Notes: generated from the sequence alone by a model not told the origin. 64,000 nucleotides of DNA from Jiangella aurantiaca (GCF_004349105.1 NZ_SMLB01000027.1:1-64000); one strand, 5' to 3'. Shown: positions 9,002-18,033, counted from the stretch's first letter. Numbers and translations: made by a program.

Positions 9002-10925
9002 GGGCGTGCCTCCCCAGGTAGGCGCGGATGACGTCGGGATCGCTCATCACCGTGCGCGGGTCACCATCGGCCAGCAGACGACCCCGGTTCAGCACGACCA
9101 CCCGGGTGGCCAGCTGGTTCACGACGCGCAGCAGGTGCTCGACGATGACGATGGTGATGCCCGACGCATGGATGCGCCGGACGACGGCGACCGCGGCGTC
9201 GATCTCGGCGGGGTTGAGGCCGGCGAGCGCCTCGTCGAGCAGCAGCACCTTGGGCTTCGTCGCGATCGCCCGCGCCATCTCCAGCAGCTGCCGCTCGTGC
9301 AGGTTGATCTCCGCGGGCCGCGCGCCCGCGAGGTGCCCGAGATGGACGATGTCGAGGCACTGCTCCGCCTCTTCGCGGGCGGCGGTCAGCGGCCGCGGCT
9401 GCCGGCCGAACATGATCGCCATCGCGACGTTGTCGCGGACGGTCATCGACTCGAACGGCTTGGGGATCTGGTGCGTCCGGCTGACGCCGACGTGCGCGAT
9501 GCGGTGCGGCGCCAGCCCGACGATGTCGCGGCCGGCAACCGCCATCGTGCCGCTCGTCGGCCGCAACGCCCCGGACACCAGGTTGACCAGCGTCGTCTTG
9601 CCGGACCCGTTCGGGCCGACCAGCCCGACGAGCTCGCCCGCGCGGAGCTGGAGGCTGACGCCGTCGAGCGCCCGGACGCCGCCGAAGTACCGGCTGACCT
9701 CGCGGCACTCGACCAGCACCTCCCCCGGCTCTCCGTTGATCTTGGAGTTCTCGGGGAGTTGCTGCCCGGAATGCCCGGTTGATTCCCCGATTTCTCCAAG
9801 ATCAACGTGGTCGGGGGCCGGCGGACGGCGCTCGGCGGACGCGGGCGCGTGGCCCGGCCAGAGCACGACGGCGACGGCGGCCAGTACGCCGGAGACGAAC
9901 CAGTCCAGCGGCGTTCCCCACGCGTCCACGACCGCCAGCACCCCAGTCACGAGCACCAATGCCGCCACGGCCGGCCACGGCCGCCGCCACAGCCGCGCCT
10001 GCAACCCGTCCGGCGCCACGACCACCAGCACGGCGAGGATCGCGCCGAGCACGATGAGGTTCCAGCCCTCGAACCCGGACGCGGACAGCCGGTCCTGGAT
10101 GAGCACGATGACGACGGCGCCGAGCACCGGGCCGAACCAATGCGTCCGCCCGCCGAGCACGCTCATGACGATGACGAACAGCGGGATCGTCAGGCCGAAC
10201 ACGCTCTCGACGGTGACGAAGCCGATCTGCAGCGCGAACAGGCTGCCGGCCGCGCCGCCGATCAGGCCCGTCACGGCGATGGCCAGCATCTTGTAGCGGA
10301 ACGTCGCCACACCCAGGCCCTCGGCGACGTCCTCGGCGTCGCGGATGGACGCCAGCGCCCAGCCGAACCGGGTGTGCTGGATCGCGAACGCCGCCGCGAC
10401 AGCCACGACGGCGACGAGCAGGTTGAGCAGGTAGAGGAAGTCCTGGAACTGACCCATCCACTCCGGGAACTCGGGCACCGGGACGACGACGCCCTGGCCG
10501 CCGTCGATCTCGCTGTTCACCCGCGCGAAGGCCGCCAGGATGAACGGGACCGCCAGGGTGAGCAGGGCGAAGATCTCGCCGCGGAACGAGCGCAGCCGGA
10601 ACGCCAGCCCGCCCACGATCAGCGCCAGGACGGCCGAGAACACCGCCGCCACCGGCACCGTCAGGTAGAAGTCGACGCCGTGCCGGCCGCCGAGCACCGC
10701 CGTCGTGTACGCGCCGACGCCGACGAACGCGCCTTGCCCGAAGCTGAAGTAGCCGCTGTAGCCGGACAGCACGTTCCAGCTGGTCGCCTGCGCGACCCAG
10801 AACAGCGCCGTCGACGCCAGCACCAGGTAGAACATCGGCAGGCCGAGATCCTCGCGCCACACGGCCAACGCCGCCAGCGCCATGAACACCACCGCGAAGC
10901 CGCCGAGGCCGCGAGCGGCGATCAC
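8985..10925 (-). CDS. livMG: fused Liv-type permease and ATP-binding protein (LivM-LivG)
   Basis: A 646-residue fusion. Residues 1 to about 355 are a LivM-type permease with many membrane segments (motifs GYSGYFSFGQGAFVGVGAY and YKMLAIAVTGLIGGAAGSLF). Residues 403-646 are a LivG-type ATPase with Walker A GPNGSGKT (437-444) and Walker B VLLLDEALAGLNP. The ABC signature reads NLHERQLLEM, where LSGGQ is canonical, a known kind of divergence in LivG proteins. The linker 356-402 is hydrophilic, and its residues 373-397 are encoded by a copy of a dispersed hairpin repeat. The GTG start at 10925 overlaps the livH stop. Permease-ATPase fusions are common in actinobacteria, but the repeat inside one is notable. 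Confidence 0.93.
   Translation of the reverse strand: MIAARGLGGFAVVFMALAALAVWREDLGLPMFYLVLASTALFWVAQATSWNVLSGYSGYFSFGQGAFVGVGAYTTAVLGGRHGVDFYLTVPVAAVFSAVLALIVGGLAFRLRSFRGEIFALLTLAVPFILAAFARVNSEIDGGQGVVVPVPEFPEWMGQFQDFLYLLNLLVAVVAVAAAFAIQHTRFGWALASIRDAEDVAEGLGVATFRYKMLAIAVTGLIGGAAGSLFALQIGFVTVESVFGLTIPLFVIVMSVLGGRTHWFGPVLGAVVIVLIQDRLSASGFEGWNLIVLGAILAVLVVVAPDGLQARLWRRPWPAVAALVLVTGVLAVVDAWGTPLDWFVSGVLAAVAVVLWPGHAPASAERRPPAPDHVDLGEIGESTGHSGQQLPENSKINGEPGEVLVECREVSRYFGGVRALDGVSLQLRAGELVGLVGPNGSGKTTLVNLVSGALRPTSGTMAVAGRDIVGLAPHRIAHVGVSRTHQIPKPFESMTVRDNVAMAIMFGRQPRPLTAAREEAEQCLDIVHLGHLAGARPAEINLHERQLLEMARAIATKPKVLLLDEALAGLNPAEIDAAVAVVRRIHASGITIVIVEHLLRVVNQLATRVVVLNRGRLLADGDPRTVMSDPDVIRAYLGRHAHARGS
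9734..9807. repeat. dispersed hairpin repeat, copy A (inside livMG)
   Basis: Left arm CGTTGATCTTGGAG continues TTCTCGGGGA (9734-9757); right arm TCCCCGATTTCTCCAAG continues ATCAACG (9784-9807). The arms match at 21 of 24 positions around a 26-bp loop. The right arm closely resembles those of the intergenic copies at 16811-16832 and 25465-25486 (shared core TTTCTCCA-GATCAACGTG). This copy is translated in frame on the minus strand, giving HVDLGEIGES...LPENSKINGE in the linker between LivM and LivG. It keeps its arm symmetry despite being coding. Confidence 0.75.
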
Positions 10926-11791
10926 CGCGCACCTCGCACCGTCAGCAGCCCGTACGGCCGGAACAGCAGGGCGAGGATGATCGCCGAGAACAGCACCAGC
11001 GGCGACAGTGCCGGAGACCACGTCGCCGACACCACCGCCGACAGCGTCCCTACCAGTACCCCGGCCAGCAGCACGCCGCCGACCTGTCCGATCCCGCCCA
11101 GGATCACCACCGCGAACACCACCCCGATCCACTCGAACGGTGTCGACGGCGTCACGGCGTTGCCGAGCGCGAAGAGCATGCCGGCGACCGCGGCGGAGGC
11201 CGCCGACAGCCCCGCGAGCACCATGCCGAGCCGGCGGTGGTCGATGCCGAACGCCGACGCGACGGCGCGGTCCTCGGCGAACGCCCGCAGCGCCCGCCCC
11301 GCGAACGTGCGCCGCAACACCTGGTCGGCGGTGACCACGATGACCACCGCGAAGACGAAGGCGATCAGCGTCGGCGCCGGGAAGACGAACCGCCCGAGCG
11401 ACACCGACTGCGTCGCGTACGGGTTGACGTCGCCGGGCATCCGCTGGAAGTCGGCGCTCCACACGTTGCTCACCGTCTGCATGACGATGATCAGCAGGCC
11501 GAAGCTGACCAGCAGCGACGCGAACTCCTCGACGCCGAGCCGGTCGAAGGCCCACTGCAGGCCCGCGCCGACGAGGAACATCAGCGGCACGGTCAGGACG
11601 ATGGTCAGGATCGGGTCGATGCCCCACGACGTCGCCAGCTCGAAGGTCAGGTAGGCGCCCACGAGGATCAGTCCGAAGTGCGCCAGGTTGATGACCCGCA
11701 GCATGCCCCACGTCAGGGACAGGCCCGCGGCCATGACCGCGAACATGCCCCCGACCAGGGCACCGCTGAGCGCGGCCTGGAGTGTGGTCAT
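10922..11791 (-). CDS. livH: Liv-type ABC transporter permease (LivH)
   Basis: A 289-residue integral membrane permease of the LivH group. The N-terminus (ALVGGMFAVMAAGLSLTWGM followed by RVINLAHFGLILVGAYL) and the motif FAEDRAVASAFGIDHRR are characteristic. About eight hydrophobic segments are visible. It would pair with the LivM half of the fusion to form the channel. The gene lies 25 bp after the binding-protein gene, and its stop overlaps the GTG of livMG. The order here is amidohydrolase, amidohydrolase, binding protein, livH, livMG, livF. Confidence 0.93.
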   Translation of the reverse strand: MTTLQAALSGALVGGMFAVMAAGLSLTWGMLRVINLAHFGLILVGAYLTFELATSWGIDPILTIVLTVPLMFLVGAGLQWAFDRLGVEEFASLLVSFGLLIIVMQTVSNVWSADFQRMPGDVNPYATQSVSLGRFVFPAPTLIAFVFAVVIVVTADQVLRRTFAGRALRAFAEDRAVASAFGIDHRRLGMVLAGLSAASAAVAGMLFALGNAVTPSTPFEWIGVVFAVVILGGIGQVGGVLLAGVLVGTLSAVVSATWSPALSPLVLFSAIILALLFRPYGLLTVRGAR

Positions 11792-11816
11792 GCGCGACTC
11801 CCTCGCGGCTCGAGGC

Positions 11817-13124
11817 TCAGCCGACCGGCGGCTGGAGCTGCGCAGCCGCGCGGTCGGCTGGCCAGACCATGACCCAGTCGCCGTTCTGGATCTGCTTCAG
11901 GCCCTGCGTGCTCGGCCAGAAGTTGTTGTCGTCCGGGTCGAACTCGAGGTGGCCGCTGAACGTGGTGTCAACGCCGTTCTCGTGCAGGTAGTCGCACATC
12001 GCCTGCTGGTCGGTCCCGCCGCTGCCCTCGACGGCGGCGACGAGGATCTCCCAGGCGTTCCACGACGCCGTGGCCTGCGTCTCGAACGCGGTGTACGGCA
12101 GCCCTTCGGCGGCGGCGCGGGACTGGAACTCGTCGACGATCGCCTGCGCCTCGGGCCCGGCCTGCTGGATCAGCGCGTCGTTCGGTTCGAAGATCGACAC
12201 CGAGAGCAGCCCGTCGGCGACGTCGCCCAGGCCCAGCAGCGGGCCGGGCGCCGGGAACAGGCTGAACATCATCGGAGGCCGGTAGCCCAGTTGCTCCATG
12301 GCCTGCAACAGGTTGACGGGGTCGACGGCCAGGCCGCTGTTGAACACGAAGTCGGGGTCGGCGTCGCGGATCTGCTGCGCGATCGGCGCCCAGTCGGTGG
12401 TGTCCGGTGGGTATCTGATCTCGGCGACGACCTCGTAGCCGCGGTCCTCGGCGATCGAGACGGCGCCCGGGTCGCTGTCGTCGTCGGGCGAGCCCTGGGC
12501 GATGAAGTCGGTCGACCCGCCCTGGTTGATGACGAACGCGACCCGCTGCGGCGGCGCCGGCAGGCTTTCGAGCGCGTCGAAGACCTGGTCGGGGACGTAC
12601 TCGTTGGGTGTCGGGCCGATGGACCAGGCCGGGAACTGGCACTCGTACGTCATGAGCGGCGCGAGCACGGCCGTGTGCTGCGGCATCGTGAGTCCGTGGC
12701 GCTCGGCGACGGCCATCGCCGAGATGATGTTGGGAGTGGCGTACGGCCCGATGATGAGGTCGACGCCCTCCTGGCCGATCAGCCGCTCGTACAGCGCCGT
12801 GACCTGCGCCTGGTCGGACTCGTCGTCCAGCACCAGCCACTCGACCGGCCGGCCGAGCAGCCCGCCGCTCTCGTTGAGCTGCTCGACGAACTGCTCGCCG
12901 GCGATCTGGTGGATGATGCCCGTCGGACCGAACGCGCCGGTCAGCGACAGAGTGGAGCCGACGACGATCGGGTCCCCGCTCGGCGCGCCGGTGTCGCCGC
13001 CCGGGCTCTCGACCGCGCCCGGCGCCGGCTCGGTGCTGGGCTCGTCGTCATCAGAGCAGGCGGCGGTGATGAACAGCGTCAACGCCACCGTGGCGGACAG
13101 GGCGGTCAGCGATCGGGTCCTCAT
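11817..13124 (-). CDS. Liv-type ABC transporter substrate-binding lipoprotein
   Basis: A 435-residue extracytoplasmic binding protein of the LivJ/peripla_BP_6 family. The signal peptide ends in a lipobox, ITAAC, with Cys23 as the lipid-anchored residue, followed by an acidic, proline-rich linker. The mature protein begins PIVVGSTLSLTGAFGPTGII and continues with LLGRPVEWLVLDDESDQAQV, both family hallmarks. The ligand of this subfamily cannot be assigned; members bind branched amino acids, urea, amides or aromatic compounds. The neighbouring exported amidohydrolases suggest a hydrolysis product. Its start is 18 bp downstream of the end of the second amidohydrolase, so it belongs to the same operon. 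Confidence 0.92.
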   Translation of the reverse strand: MRTRSLTALSATVALTLFITAACSDDDEPSTEPAPGAVESPGGDTGAPSGDPIVVGSTLSLTGAFGPTGIIHQIAGEQFVEQLNESGGLLGRPVEWLVLDDESDQAQVTALYERLIGQEGVDLIIGPYATPNIISAMAVAERHGLTMPQHTAVLAPLMTYECQFPAWSIGPTPNEYVPDQVFDALESLPAPPQRVAFVINQGGSTDFIAQGSPDDDSDPGAVSIAEDRGYEVVAEIRYPPDTTDWAPIAQQIRDADPDFVFNSGLAVDPVNLLQAMEQLGYRPPMMFSLFPAPGPLLGLGDVADGLLSVSIFEPNDALIQQAGPEAQAIVDEFQSRAAAEGLPYTAFETQATASWNAWEILVAAVEGSGGTDQQAMCDYLHENGVDTTFSGHLEFDPDDNNFWPSTQGLKQIQNGDWVMVWPADRAAAQLQPPVG

Positions 13125-13142
13125 GTCGGTGCTCCCTCCTCG

Positions 13143-14795
13143 TCACCGCACCCGCAGGGCGCCGGTGTCGTGGACGATCTCGCCGCCGACGACGGTGAGC
13201 ACGGGGAGCGTGCGCCGCAGGTCGGCATCGGAGACGGTGAAGTAGTCGCGGTCGAGGACCAGGAGGTCGGCCAGTTTGCCCGGCTCGATGGAGCCCAGGC
13301 GGTCCTCGCGGGTCAGGTACCAGGCGTTGGCCCTGGTGTAGGCGTGCAGCGCTTCGTACCGGCTGAGCTGCTGGTCGCCGTTGATCGGCTGTCCCAGCAC
13401 GTTGAGCCCGGTGGTCGCGTAGTGCAACGCGAACCACGGGTTGTGCGGCGCGATGTGCACGCCGTCCTCGTGCAGGCCGGCCGGGATGCCGCTGTCGACG
13501 ATCATTCGGAACGGCGGCCCGACGGGGTTGGGTCCAGGGTTGCCCTGCAGCCAGCGGAAGCCCGACATCGAGACGCCGCAGTTCAGCGCCTTCAGCCGGG
13601 CCAGCAGCTCCGGCGTGGCCTCGTTGACGTGCTGGACGCCCCAGCGCAGGTCGGTGATGCCGAACTCCGCGTTCACCGCCTCGTACGCGTTCACCACCTG
13701 GGTCAGCGCGGCGAGGTTGCCGGGGCTGTTCTCGTTGCGCCAGCGGGCCCGGGCGACGAGCCGTTGCGCCTCGAACCAGACGGCGCCGGCCCCGATCGGC
13801 GCGGCCCACTCCCCGATCGCCCCGGTGCGGAACATGTCGTCGCCGAAGAACGGGAACTGGTGCTTGAGCCGTTCGCGCAGCTCCGGCAGCTGGTTCGGCA
13901 GGTCACCGAGTGCCGGGATGTTGCCCTGGTTGTGCAGGAAGTTCGTCTGCAGCCGGATGAACGCCCTGCGTTCTCGGTGCAGCGAGAGCCAGGCGTCGTA
14001 CATGCGGTAGTGGTCCAGGCCCGACAGCGCCTGGGTCGGGATGAGCGGTCCCGGTGACGGCGGGAGCACCTGGTCCAGCACAGTGGTGACGCCGACCTGC
14101 GCGGAGAACGCCATGGCGTCCAAGGCGCTGCGCCGCTTGTCGTCGAACGTCTGCCGCACCCGCAGGTGGTAGAGCGCCGTGGTCGTCTGCAGGCCCGGGG
14201 CGATGGCGCCGTTCTCGGCGACGGCGACCGGCCCGGCCAGCGGCGACATGACGGTCTCGAAGAACTGCTTGCCCAGCGTGTTCGTCACCGACGGCCCGGC
14301 GAACGTCTGCAGCAGGAACACCGGCCGGTCCGGGACAGCCGCGTCGAGCTCGGCCAGGCTCGGCAGCCGCTGCTCCGCCCACTGCCGGGGGTGCCAGCCG
14401 CCGAGTGCGGTGATGAACTGTCCCTCCGGGACGTCGGGGCGGCGGGCGGCGAGCAGCTCCTGGACCTCGGCGATACTGCTCGCCAGCTCCAGCTGCGCCA
14501 CGTGGTAGCCGGGCCGGTTGGCCAGGCTGACGAAGTGCGTGTGGCTCTCGATCAGGCCCGGCACGACGGTGCGGCCGCGCAGGTCGATGGACCGGCCGTT
14601 GCCGCCCGGGTTCGGGACCGTGTTCCCGACGGCGACGAACCGGCCGTCGCGGATGGCGACCGCCCGGGCGACCGTGCCGTGATCGTCCATCGTGTGGATG
14701 CGGCCGTTGGTGAGGACGAGGTCGGCGGCGGCGCCGGTGTCGCGGTTGGCGGCGAGCGCGCCCGTCAGGAGGCCGCGGCGGCTGATCCCGGTCAT
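13143..14795 (-). CDS. YtcJ-like metal-dependent amidohydrolase (second of two)
   Basis: A 550-residue amidohydrolase of the COG1574 (YtcJ/AepA/NfdA-like) group. The N-terminal barrel motif is LRGRTVVPGLIESHTHF, with metal ligands His85 and His87. Later come PEGQFITALGGWHPRQW, a histidine-bearing GVQHVNEATPEL, and the C-terminal metal-site region GLHEDGVHIAPHNP. Known relatives hydrolyse N-substituted formamides or act on unknown amides. The N-terminus SRRGLLTGALAAN looks like a Tat signal with a shortened hydrophobic stretch, so export is uncertain. The ATG at 14795 overlaps the stop of the first amidohydrolase (ATGA). The pair is roughly 40-50% alike by eye, suggesting an old duplication. 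Confidence 0.87.
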   Translation of the reverse strand: MTGISRRGLLTGALAANRDTGAAADLVLTNGRIHTMDDHGTVARAVAIRDGRFVAVGNTVPNPGGNGRSIDLRGRTVVPGLIESHTHFVSLANRPGYHVAQLELASSIAEVQELLAARRPDVPEGQFITALGGWHPRQWAEQRLPSLAELDAAVPDRPVFLLQTFAGPSVTNTLGKQFFETVMSPLAGPVAVAENGAIAPGLQTTTALYHLRVRQTFDDKRRSALDAMAFSAQVGVTTVLDQVLPPSPGPLIPTQALSGLDHYRMYDAWLSLHRERRAFIRLQTNFLHNQGNIPALGDLPNQLPELRERLKHQFPFFGDDMFRTGAIGEWAAPIGAGAVWFEAQRLVARARWRNENSPGNLAALTQVVNAYEAVNAEFGITDLRWGVQHVNEATPELLARLKALNCGVSMSGFRWLQGNPGPNPVGPPFRMIVDSGIPAGLHEDGVHIAPHNPWFALHYATTGLNVLGQPINGDQQLSRYEALHAYTRANAWYLTREDRLGSIEPGKLADLLVLDRDYFTVSDADLRRTLPVLTVVGGEIVHDTGALRVR

Positions 14796-16522
14796 CGGGC
14801 CCACCTGCCCGGATCGTGGACGACGCGGCCGCCGACCACCGTGAACAGCGAGCGGAGCTGCTTGAGCTCCTCGTCCGGGACGGTGAAGTAGTCGCGGTCG
14901 AGGACGGCGAGGTCGGCGTGCTTGCCCACCTCGATGGAGCCCAGCTCGTCCTCCTCGCGGAGGAACCACCCGTTGTCACGGGTGTAGAGGCGCAGCACCT
15001 CGGGCCGGGTGAGCTGCTGGCCGTCGTTGATCAGGACGCCGCGCGCGTTGCGTCCGGTGGTGGCGTAGTACATGTGCAGCCACGGGTTCATCGGCGCGAT
15101 CTGCATGCCGTCGGAGCTCATGCCGGCGTGGATGCCGCTGTCGGCGATCATCCGGAACGGCGGCCCGTTCTGTGCCGGCGAACCGGCGAGGTACCGCCAG
15201 CCGGTGAGCGAGAGGCCGCCGCCCAGCGCGTCGAGCCGGTCGACGTACTCCCGCGTGATGAACGGGACGTGCGCCACCACCCAGCGCAGGTCCGTGATCG
15301 GCGTCTCGGCATTCACCGCCTCGAACGCCTGGATCTCCTGCTGGAAGTCGGTGGCGCTGAGCGAGTGCACCTCGGCGCGCCAGCCGGCCGCGGCGACCTT
15401 GCGCGCCGCCGCGAGGAACGGACTGGCAGGCCCGGTGCCCTGGGCGATGAACTCGCCGATGCCGCCGGTGCGGGCGAGGTCGCCGCCGAAGAACGGGAAC
15501 GCGTTGCGCAGCCGCGCCGCGAGCTCCGGCGTGCCCTGGTCGGACTCCATGTGCAAGAAGTTGATGCGCAGCCGCGCGTCCAGCCGGCGCTCCTCGAGCA
15601 GGCTGAGGAACGGCAGGTGCATCGTGAAGTTGTCCTCGTGGGCCGCGCCGTCCGACGGTGTGTTGGTGGCCTGGAACGCGCCCTGGTCGAGGTGGGTCGT
15701 CACGCCGAGGCTCAGCCCGTACGCGATGGCGTCGACGGTGCCGCGCTTGCGCTCGTCGGGCGTGAGCAGCGTCTGCCGCAGCGCCAGGGTCGCCCGGCCG
15801 GTCGGGTTGCCTGCGACGATGGACCCGTCATCGCCGACCGGGATGCCGAGGCCGGCGAAGAACGCCCGGCCTGCACTGTTCGTGGCGGACGGGCCGCTGA
15901 AGCTCTCAGACAGATAGACCGGGTGGTCCGGGACGGCCTCGTCCAGCTCGGCCCGGGTCGGCAGGCGCGGCGGCTGGTCCGGCGGGACCAGGTGGTTGCG
16001 GTGGAAGCCGCCGATCGTGGTGATCCACGCGCCGGCCGGCAGGTCCTTGGCCCGTAACGCGTAGGTCTCCTGGACGTCGGCGACGGAGTACGCGTTCTCC
16101 AGCGGCGTGTGGTGGCCGGGCCGATTGCCCATGAGCACGATGTGGTTGTGGTTGTCGATGATCCCGGGGATCGCCGTGCGGCCACGCAGGTTGACGACGT
16201 CGAACGGCCGCCCCTGCGCACGCATCGGCCCGTCGCCGACCGCGATGAACCGGCCGTTGCGGATCAGCACGTGCGACACGACGGTGTCGTTCGCGTCCAT
16301 GGTGTGGATGCGCCCATTGACCAGCGCGAGGTCGGTGTCACCGCGGACGCCTGGGGTGGTCGTGGTGGTGGTCCCAGTAGATGTCGTCGTGTGCGCGGCG
16401 TGGGCGGCGTGCGCCCCCGCTCCCGCCATGGCTGCCGCGACTCCCGCAGCCGCTCCCGTCCGCAGCACCTCGCGCCGGGACGGTCCCGAACCTCGCTCGG
16501 CTCGGTGTTCATCCTCACTCAT
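14792..16522 (-). CDS. YtcJ-like metal-dependent amidohydrolase with Tat signal (first of two)
   Basis: First gene of the operon, 576 residues. It opens with a Tat signal, SRREVLRTGAAAGVAAAMAG (residues 15-34), then an AHAA cleavage region and a Thr-rich spacer. The catalytic domain has GRTAIPGIIDNHNHIVLMG with ligands His125 and His127, DLPAGAWITTIGGFHRNHLV, and a late GMSSDGMQIAPMNPWLHMYY. It would therefore act outside the membrane, feeding the binding protein two genes downstream. The frame is open upstream to 16654, but ATG 16522 has a purine-rich site (GAAGGCGG) and starts the signal peptide. A good promoter lies at 16601-16629. Confidence 0.88.
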   Translation of the reverse strand: MSEDEHRAERGSGPSRREVLRTGAAAGVAAAMAGAGAHAAHAAHTTTSTGTTTTTTPGVRGDTDLALVNGRIHTMDANDTVVSHVLIRNGRFIAVGDGPMRAQGRPFDVVNLRGRTAIPGIIDNHNHIVLMGNRPGHHTPLENAYSVADVQETYALRAKDLPAGAWITTIGGFHRNHLVPPDQPPRLPTRAELDEAVPDHPVYLSESFSGPSATNSAGRAFFAGLGIPVGDDGSIVAGNPTGRATLALRQTLLTPDERKRGTVDAIAYGLSLGVTTHLDQGAFQATNTPSDGAAHEDNFTMHLPFLSLLEERRLDARLRINFLHMESDQGTPELAARLRNAFPFFGGDLARTGGIGEFIAQGTGPASPFLAAARKVAAAGWRAEVHSLSATDFQQEIQAFEAVNAETPITDLRWVVAHVPFITREYVDRLDALGGGLSLTGWRYLAGSPAQNGPPFRMIADSGIHAGMSSDGMQIAPMNPWLHMYYATTGRNARGVLINDGQQLTRPEVLRLYTRDNGWFLREEDELGSIEVGKHADLAVLDRDYFTVPDEELKQLRSLFTVVGGRVVHDPGRWAR

Positions 16523-16600
16523 CAGCCGACACCGCCTTCCCACGGGTCGTTCCGATCTGCCCGGATCCGGGCAGCGGGTGGGACGCAGCTCTGGGCCAGG

Positions 16601-16629
16601 AGTGTAGGAGAACTGAACACTGCGTGCAA
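16601..16629 (-). promoter_or_regulatory. sigma70-type promoter of the amidohydrolase-liv operon
   Basis: On the minus strand TTGCAC (16629-16624) is followed by a 17-bp spacer and TACACT (16606-16601), close to consensus. Transcription would start near 16594, leaving a leader of about 70 bases before the ATG at 16522. No other good pair was seen in the same gap. Confidence 0.55.
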
Positions 16630-17298
16630 TAGCGTTGTTCATCGCCCGTAACACGCGGTAAGGTACACAGCCCCGCTGACCGTTACGGCCGACGTGACAT
16701 CGATGGCGACCTTGATCATCCGGGATCCGCTACATCGCGAGGATTTCTGGTGCTACCGCCAGCCAGAAGTTGACGATCATGGAGAAGGTGCCCTTTCGAG
16801 GCACTGGAAAGGGGCGTTTCACCGTGATCAACGTGACGGTGTGCGTTTGGTGTCCTGGGGCGTCGGGCTAGGCGCCTTCGGTTGACCAGATGGGTGGGAG
16901 CGCGTGAACACCCCTACTTCAGGTGAGCATTTCCGGCTCTTCTGCTGCTAGGCGTGGACGATCGCCGATGATCAACGCTGTCCACCAGCACCGACGCCAC
17001 ACCAAATCACGCCCACCGGGCTCGGGCGTGCCCGCACTTGCCCCGTCCCCCTGATAGCCGCCCGTTCTTAGCCGCGGAGGCGCGGGTCCGCGGCCAAGAC
17101 AATCGGGCAGCAGGGGAACGACCAACGCCACGAACCCCCGGCCAACGTGTCACCCGCCCAACGAGATGCGACCACCGGGGAACGCGGCGGCGCCACCGAC
17201 GACGCCGAACAAGCCACGTTCGACGCCCCAATCGTCGTCCACCGCGGCGAACCACAGACTAGAAGGACCCACGGAAGCAGCAGAAGAGAGCCATTTGG
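16630..17298. other. intergenic region without a credible gene
   Basis: About 670 bp between the promoter of the amidohydrolase operon and the 3' end of the XRE-cupin regulator gene. Several short frames occur on both strands, but they are arginine-rich, overlap one another and match nothing recognised. The stretch holds copy B of the hairpin repeat (16769-16832). Base use looks less codon-structured than in the flanks, so this may be the remains of a decayed or inserted segment. No tRNA or insertion-sequence ends were seen. Confidence 0.5.
16769..16832. repeat. dispersed hairpin repeat, copy B
   Basis: Left arm GTTGACGATCATGGAGAA followed by GGTGCCCTTTC (16769-16797); right arm GAAAGGGGCGTTTCACC followed by GTGATCAAC (16807-16832). 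Compared with the right arm, the left arm carries three extra bases after GTTGA, exactly as in copy C. The arms are less perfect than in copy C (several mismatches). The position is intergenic, downstream of the regulator gene and upstream of the amidohydrolase promoter. Confidence 0.7.
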
Positions 17299-18033
17299 TC
17301 AGGCGGGGCGCTCGAGGACGAACCAGATGCCGACGGCCGGTTCGGTGCCGTCGTTGCGGTAGGCGTGCGGCATCGTCGAGTCGAAGGAGACGGAGTCGCC
17401 GGCGTGCAGGTGGTGTTCCTCGAACCCGAGAGTCAGCACCAGCTCACCGCTCAGGACGTGCCCGTACTCGGTGCCGGAATGCCGCATGAGCAGCCCGGAG
17501 CTCGACGACGACCCGCCCGGCTGGTAGGTGATGCGCAGGAAGTCGGTGTGGGCGTCGGGGACCTGGCCGAGCAGTTCCCAGGTGACGCCGGAGTCGAGCG
17601 TGAGCACCTCGCGTTCGGACGCCCGCACCACCGGGCCGACCCGCCGTCGGCTGGAGCCGAGGTGCCGCAGGGCGCTGATGGTCTCGGGGACCGACGCCGA
17701 CGCCGGTTCCGCGGCCGCCTCGCTGGGCGCGACGGCGACGCCGGCCGGCGGCACGACCATGTCGACGCGGACGTCGCCGCCGCCTTGCCCGCCGCCGTCA
17801 CCAGCAGGTTCGGCGCCGTCGACGGGCGCGAAGATGTCCTCGATCGAGATGCCCAGCGCCGTGGTGATCGCGTACAGCGTGCTGACCGACGGCTGGCTCT
17901 TGTCGGTCTCGATCTGGGAGATCAGGCTGGCCGAGACCCCGATCTCGCGCGCCAGGCCGCGGGCGCTGACGCCCTTGCGCATCCGCTCCTGGCGGATGCG
18001 CTCGCCGATCGGGGGCACTGCCGACGGACTCAC
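17299..18033 (-). CDS. XRE-family regulator with C-terminal cupin
   Basis: A 244-residue transcription factor. The N-terminal helix-turn-helix reads IGERIRQERMRKGVSARGLA followed by REIGVSASLISQIETDKSQP, a standard XRE domain. A Gly/Ala/Pro-rich spacer follows. The C-terminal cupin_2 sensor domain has LLMRHSGTEYGHVLSGELVL and AGDSVSFDSTMPHAYRN. Such HTH-cupin proteins usually repress or activate adjacent catabolic genes in response to a small metabolite. The GTG at 18033 has GGAG six bases upstream; longer starts would add a non-homologous tail. It is divergent from the seven-gene operon starting at 18185 and lies beside the amidohydrolase-transport operon, so it may control both. Confidence 0.88.
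   Translation of the reverse strand: MSPSAVPPIGERIRQERMRKGVSARGLAREIGVSASLISQIETDKSQPSVSTLYAITTALGISIEDIFAPVDGAEPAGDGGGQGGGDVRVDMVVPPAGVAVAPSEAAAEPASASVPETISALRHLGSSRRRVGPVVRASEREVLTLDSGVTWELLGQVPDAHTDFLRITYQPGGSSSSSGLLMRHSGTEYGHVLSGELVLTLGFEEHHLHAGDSVSFDSTMPHAYRNDGTEPAVGIWFVLERPA

Noticed and set aside
9807-11654. A 615-codon plus-strand frame opposite livMG and livH
   Set aside because: Composition and lack of any motif mark it as an antisense shadow.
16694-17262. Several short frames in the gap between the amidohydrolase operon and the XRE-cupin gene
   Set aside because: They overlap one another on both strands, are Arg/Pro-rich and match nothing. A transposase or nuclease remnant was considered, but no motif supports it.
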